A DNA stretch of 11,763 nucleotides from Willaertia magna (taxonomy: Eukaryota > Heterolobosea > Eutetramitea > Acrasida > Naegleriidae), in assembly GCA_902984215.1 (NCBI GenBank), contig CADWAF010004136.1, positions 1 to 11,763 of the forward strand, read 5' to 3'. The notes beneath the pieces are model-generated. The model was not told the DNA's origin. It did not search any database and worked only from the letters and a program-made list of their open reading frames with translations. Positions 8,601-11,763 of the stretch are shown piece after piece. The first letter of the stretch is position 1. Every line of letters starts with the position of its first letter. The translations under genes were made by a program, and so were the position numbers.

Positions 8601-10432
8601 CAAGATATAAAAACTATTTAGAATTTTATAAAGAAAGGTGGAATGAAACAATTGTAGATGATGGACAACCGTTAATTGAAGCATTTCAACCTTCTTTTAA
8701 ATCAAACAATAATAATGGTGGTGGTAATGGAACAATTCATTTAGTTCCTGAATTAACTACAATATCTTCCTTTACAAAAGAAATGTTTGATTTTATTAAA
8801 TTAGTTCCTTTATTTTTATATAAATTACAAAATAGATTATTAAGTATAGAATTTTCAAATGTCACTAATTTAAATCAATTTATTAAATATAAAGAACATT
8901 ATTTACTATTAGAAGAAGCTTTAACAGCAAAAAGAGCATTGACAGGAATGGATTATGAAAAATTAGAATTTTTAGGTGATTCAATCTTAAAGTTTATTAC
9001 ATGTGAATATTTATATAAAGAATTCCCTAATGCCTCACCTGAACATTTAACGAAAATGAAACATCAATTGGTTTCTAATCAAAATTTAACTGCAATTGCT
9101 TTAAAAACGAATTTACCTAGTTTTATAATTACAGAAGTTTATAAAGCTAAAAAGATAATTAAGAATAATTTATTAATTTCAGCGACAACCACCAATACAA
9201 CGACTGTCGTTGATAAAGAACAAGATCAAAAAGAAGAACAAAAAGAAGGTTCTTCCTCTTCATCGAATTCTACAGTTGTTTTAGAAAATAATGAAAAAAG
9301 AGATGCTCAAATGAAAGATAAAGTAATTGCCGATGTAGTTGAAAGTATTTTAGGTTTTTGTTTTATTTGTGGTGGTTTTACTGCAGTTTACCACTTTCTT
9401 AAATTTATTGGTTATCGTTTACCAAAACGTAAAGTACTTGAACAAGAACAAGAAAACAAATTTAATAATAGAAACTTATTAAATAACAATTATAATTTTG
9501 AAGAAAAGATTAAAACTACAGAAAATATTTTAAAATATCCATTTAAAAACAAAGAATTATTAATTGAAGCATTAACTCATCCATCTTATAATGCAAAATT
9601 TAATTTAGAAAGATTAGAATTTATTGGTGATGCAATTTTAGATATGTTAGTTATGATTGATATATTTAATTATTTCTTTGATTTTAAAAATAGTAAAACT
9701 ACCATTTCAAAAGGAAATAATATTCCATTAAAATTATTAAATGATTTACGTGAAGGAATTGTAAAGAATTTAACATTTTCAAAATTATGTTTTGACAATA
9801 AGTTATTTATTAATTTAATTGCTAAAGAAAATGTTGTATCAAATATTGTAACTTATTACAAAACAATGAACAACCAAAAGAACAATACTAATAACAACAA
9901 TAATAAGAGTGAAACTTGTCTTAAAATATTAAGTGATATCTTTGAGAGTATTGCTGGTGCAATCTATATAGATTCTAATTGCGATTTAGAGAGTGTTAAT
10001 AAAATTTATTACCCATTATGGAAAGATTTAATTCATCAAAAATTTGAAGAAACAAAACAAGAAAATTCTAAATTATTAAATACAAGTAAGATTGGTATCA
10101 TTTCATTTGAATCAATTGATCAATTTATAATTTCACATCGTGGAATGGATTCAGTTGCTTCTTTTAATGAATTTTGTCAACAATTTATTTATCGTTATTT
10201 ACCAGATCAAAATATGAAATATAAATTATTTAAAGAACAAAGTGAATCACCTATCCCTCCAGTAAGGATGTTTGCTAAACATATCTTTTATTTATTTGAT
10301 GCAAAAGTAGGGGAAGGGATTGGTCCTAATAAGAAAGCTGCAAAGAAGAGTGCTGCAGATAAAAGTTTAAAATATATTGAAGATAATAAGGAATGGTTTG
10401 TTAAACAATTAACATCTGTTGTGAAACAGTAG
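5684..10432 (+). CDS. Full-length Dicer ribonuclease III
   Basis: Dicer cuts double-stranded RNA into small RNAs for RNA interference. The gene is one uninterrupted frame of 1582 residues. The N-terminal DExD/H helicase has RSYQLELFEQA (10-20), Walker A DTGTGKT (30-36), DECH (192-195), TAS (226-228), and in its second half TNVVEEGFDVPE (547-558) and QSRGRAR (577-583). The Dicer dimerisation domain (DUF283) lies at about 655-740, the platform at about 800-930 and the PAZ-like part at about 935-1010 (YLIQTKYNKK, YLEFYKERW), followed by LVPEL (1020-1024). RNase IIIa has EKLEFLGD (1092-1099) and DVVES (1217-1221). RNase IIIb has ERLEFIGD (1309-1316) and DIFES (1418-1422). The four metal-binding acidic residues appear intact in both: E1095/D1099/D1217/E1220 and E1312/D1316/D1418/E1421. 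A double-stranded RNA-binding domain closes the protein (about 1494-1572, KKAAKKSAAD). Low-complexity insertions are acidic at 50-98, N-rich at 318-345 and T/E/S-rich at 1166-1206. The next Met (94) lies past Walker A, so this start is secure. Confidence 0.97.
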   Translation: MLKNNNTNARSYQLELFEQAKHENIAVVLDTGTGKTLISILLIHHVLFSEHLENNNIETNNENFEEENNEEQIQEVGDNNKEEEENRKVKIRKMNEDKKIVFIADNRVLVMQQTEAIKKGLKNLILEDYMSHSKIDEMVGCYMGDSGMLGEKLVKSESFKQKKVIVTTAQFLYNLLLHNLFQMENISLLIIDECHHLSGDHPYRTIMNHFYHSLKEEKRPKIFGMTASAINLKMNDLTEDQEHKLLKLKSQLEYDLDCKLKTIVPNSKLYEELKEYVNEPEERVEMYNSNELVIDQDFIKDLEEKVICVCVEKMLMIPNDNNNNNNSSFFSSINNNINKNNYYNSPRNHPKFRTFVSKLRDDVLELYNDFGSWSIVEFFNYLLDSIAKKSLGMSLPINEEEDNELLNEIFDSYNEKDCQLVIDNSKLKEDILNLVTNHFKNCCKVTSKVEMLFNLIEKYCIKNDNEDFRALIFCQKRITAILLSRYCEMMYNKKIQCDYLIGHHEFSSSKNNKIKVQLDPMGKNTTHGQREKIKNFREGKTKCLFCTNVVEEGFDVPECNLVIRFDKFADYLRGYIQSRGRARKKDSVYIMMVDMQDDDQKAFCAQRKQLHRKMQELINKETTPFPYIDLNQNVNVGVQEPTYTTSKGAKATLVSGIQLLNRYCSVLPCLSTDERKPFFHTFGDSVSGYTTKLMMPPNCPISNLLISSDSYNYLCPSKVTSKRLSALKAIELLHQHGELDDYLFPIYGNNNSLGIDYDLIEKFDPSLSSKRSVKKLPDIFHWNSIEAQDEGKESEDSQKVYFYDILVNGLPSEFQLLLTKEIDSSVMSILTFDIPKGEELTTFSLKYRNSHFLNKELIENCLEYHEFIFGDITHLMKTNEQEDKSITKALIDNAKFWRCFILPKNPEEHFKDVPLSDFLDNLIIEHENKENREELINETIKRYLIQTKYNKKIYMANRVCFELNPLSSWGDRTRYKNYLEFYKERWNETIVDDGQPLIEAFQPSFKSNNNNGGGNGTIHLVPELTTISSFTKEMFDFIKLVPLFLYKLQNRLLSIEFSNVTNLNQFIKYKEHYLLLEEALTAKRALTGMDYEKLEFLGDSILKFITCEYLYKEFPNASPEHLTKMKHQLVSNQNLTAIALKTNLPSFIITEVYKAKKIIKNNLLISATTTNTTTVVDKEQDQKEEQKEGSSSSSNSTVVLENNEKRDAQMKDKVIADVVESILGFCFICGGFTAVYHFLKFIGYRLPKRKVLEQEQENKFNNRNLLNNNYNFEEKIKTTENILKYPFKNKELLIEALTHPSYNAKFNLERLEFIGDAILDMLVMIDIFNYFFDFKNSKTTISKGNNIPLKLLNDLREGIVKNLTFSKLCFDNKLFINLIAKENVVSNIVTYYKTMNNQKNNTNNNNNKSETCLKILSDIFESIAGAIYIDSNCDLESVNKIYYPLWKDLIHQKFEETKQENSKLLNTSKIGIISFESIDQFIISHRGMDSVASFNEFCQQFIYRYLPDQNMKYKLFKEQSESPIPPVRMFAKHIFYLFDAKVGEGIGPNKKAAKKSAADKSLKYIEDNKEWFVKQLTSVVKQ

Positions 10433-10562
10433 TAATCATTTTGATTAAGAGTTATTGGTCAACCATTGTTTTTTGATTTTCCGTCCAATCAATTATTTCT
10501 AAAAATAAATTTTAAACAATTTTAAATTGTTATTATTGAACAATTAAAATACAAACAAAAAG
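10433..10562 (+). terminator. Dicer 3' region with candidate poly(A) signal
   Basis: The gap of 130 bases between Dicer and the next gene holds AATAAA at 10504-10509, about 70 bases past the Dicer stop. It also holds a 15-base inverted repeat, ACAATTT (10516-10522) and AAATTGT (10524-10530). The same stretch must contain the promoter of the downstream gene. The hexamer can occur by chance in such AT-rich DNA, so it is only a candidate. Confidence 0.35.
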
Positions 10563-10703
10563 ATGAATAGAAGTACTAACAGTAACTTTAATGAAAAGGA
10601 GAAGAGTGAAGAGGAAAGATATGCACAAAAAAGGGATCAAGAATTATTAATAAAGTTGGCAAAACAACAACAAGAACAACAACAAAACAAGGACAAAAAG
10701 TAA
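10563..10703 (+). CDS. Short IF1-like mitochondrial ATP synthase inhibitor
   Basis: The gene encodes 46 residues from an ATG with the leader ACAAACAAAAAG to a TAA. Residues 9-32 (F, then KEKSEEERYAQKRDQELL) align with the inhibitory helix of ATPase inhibitor IF1, whose animal form reads F-x-K-R-E-x-A-E-E-E-R-Y at the same spacing. In known IF1 proteins this helix inserts into the catalytic interface of F1 and stops ATP hydrolysis when the proton gradient collapses. After L32 comes a Q/K-rich tail (33-46). No histidine is present, so the histidine-based pH switch and most of the dimerising coiled coil of bovine IF1 are missing. The N-terminus before the helix is only eight residues with one arginine, too short for a typical cleavable mitochondrial presequence. 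The assignment is by recalled motif. A chance charged helix is the alternative, but the E-E-E-R-Y match and spacing argue against it. Confidence 0.68.
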   Translation: MNRSTNSNFNEKEKSEEERYAQKRDQELLIKLAKQQQEQQQNKDKK

Positions 10704-10814
10704 AATCCAAACATTTAAATCGTTAATTTAGAGTGAAATTTTCAATTTGCAGTTAAAACAATTTCGTTTTGTAAATAAAATGTTTTAATAAATTTGAAAA
10801 TTTTAAAAAAAAAA
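10704..10814 (+). terminator. Intergenic region with two AATAAA signals
   Basis: The 111 bases between the IF1-like stop and the next ATG contain AATAAA at 10774-10779 and again at 10787-10792. A run of ten or more A directly precedes the next start codon. These are candidate 3'-end signals for the small gene. The A run is the usual leader style of this window. Confidence 0.35.
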
Positions 10815-11763
10815 ATGTTTCATAATGAAATATCTTCGTTAATAGAAGAATGGTTAGATTTTTTGTTAACAAATAATAAAAACATTAATAATTATATAAA
10901 TGAATGGATTGAAAAGCGACAACAATTAATTCACACTGAATTAAATAATGACTATTTCAATCTCTATACCATTTCTTCCTCTTCTTTGGTTAATGACAAT
11001 AACACTGTCAGTAATGACATTTTAGAATTACCGTGGTTTAATTGTAAAGAAAATTGTTTATTTTCAAAAGAAAAAATTATTGAAATATTAAATTTAAAAA
11101 AAGATTTTACAAATTTAGATTTTTTAATTAATACTTTAATTGATAATAATGAAATTGTAACGGAAGAAAAAAATTTACAAAATTTATTATTTGAAAAAAT
11201 TATAAATAATTTTATTAAAAATAAAATTTATGAAATTTCTTTAAATTTTAATAAAAAAATAAAATCTATTGAAAATTTTAAAAATAAATATTTAAATGAT
11301 TTTTTAAATTTTTTTTATTTTACTTTACAAAAAGAAGATGTTGAAATTTTATTAAATGATATTTTAAATAATTTATTTAATATTAAAGAAAATAATTATT
11401 TTATTTTATTTTCAATGTTAATTCCATTTTTAGAAATTACATTAAGAAATTTACTTTATTATTATTTTTGTTTAAATTATTTAAAAGATAAACAAAATAA
11501 TTCTTTACAAAATATTTTACAACATATTAATTTAAAATACCCTAGATTTAGTGATTTATTACAAAGTAATGAATTAATTACTATATTAGGAGAAGATATT
11601 TTATTTTTATTAAAATTATGTTTTGGAAGTCAAAATACTTTAAATTTAAGAAATATTACTTTACATGGATTTATTTCAACAAAAGAATTTACAAAAGAAT
11701 ATTTAATTTTTTTAATTTTATTATTTTGTAATATTGGTAAAGAAATGATTAAATTTATAAATA
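10815..11763 (+). CDS. ERMARD/DUF4209 family protein, 3' end outside window
   Basis: An open frame starts at the ATG after a long A run and stays open for 316 codons to the window edge without a stop. Near the end, GSQNTLNLRNITLHGFIS (about 271-288) matches the conserved DUF4209 motif RNxxxH (R279, N280, H284). The preceding helix has ITLRNLLYYYF with R211-N212. I know the DUF4209 motif from the Pfam family. The context LNLRN-x3-HGF is that of animal ERMARD, named endoplasmic reticulum membrane-associated RNA degradation protein. R-x4-H is also the hallmark of HEPN-fold ribonucleases. The N-terminal 200 residues are N/K/I-rich and not recognisable. The C-terminal part, where membrane segments are expected in ERMARD, is not in the window. 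It shares strand and neighbourhood with Dicer. A direct link in RNA turnover is inference. Confidence 0.75.
   Translation, partial: MFHNEISSLIEEWLDFLLTNNKNINNYINEWIEKRQQLIHTELNNDYFNLYTISSSSLVNDNNTVSNDILELPWFNCKENCLFSKEKIIEILNLKKDFTNLDFLINTLIDNNEIVTEEKNLQNLLFEKIINNFIKNKIYEISLNFNKKIKSIENFKNKYLNDFLNFFYFTLQKEDVEILLNDILNNLFNIKENNYFILFSMLIPFLEITLRNLLYYYFCLNYLKDKQNNSLQNILQHINLKYPRFSDLLQSNELITILGEDILFLLKLCFGSQNTLNLRNITLHGFISTKEFTKEYLIFLILLFCNIGKEMIKFIN

Overview
The window looks like nuclear DNA of a free-living or symbiotic eukaryotic microbe with an extremely AT-rich genome. Four traits support this: codons ending almost always in A or T, asparagine runs inside proteins, A-rich leaders just before start codons, and short intergenic gaps. 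The style recalls dictyostelid or other amoebozoan genomes, and some early-diverging fungi. The main gene is a complete Dicer of the animal/plant type with helicase and PAZ-like parts. As I recall, dictyostelid Dicers lack the helicase, so I do not assign the organism to that group. A mitochondrial ATPase-inhibitor-like gene suggests an organism with respiring mitochondria. The exact lineage cannot be fixed from the sequence.

Layout. About 1-3960 is very AT-rich (roughly a tenth GC by eye) and contains broken coding relics and no intact gene. A minus-strand relic of unknown family covers about 1-960, perhaps reaching 1430. A plus-strand relic at about 1973-3919 still shows the landmarks of a tnp2/DUF4218-type (CACTA-like) transposase, with many stops and two frame changes. 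At about 3960-4010 the composition returns to that of the genes. A gene-free stretch of about 570 bases follows. Next comes a minus-strand gene of unknown function (4529-5493) whose reading frame changes once. A 190-base divergent promoter region with an imperfect palindrome separates it from Dicer (5684-10432, plus strand). Downstream on the same strand are a 46-residue IF1-like gene (10563-10703) and the first 316 residues of an ERMARD/DUF4209 homologue carrying the RNxxxH (HEPN-type) motif (10815 to the window end).

How the genes relate. Dicer is the core nuclease of RNA interference. The DUF4209/ERMARD family is linked by name and motif to RNA degradation. The two lie 382 bases apart on the same strand, with the mitochondrial inhibitor gene between them. 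Each appears to have its own A-rich leader and candidate polyadenylation signal, so this is a cluster of separate genes, not an operon. A transposon relic lies a few kilobases upstream of Dicer. A link between the two is only a hypothesis.
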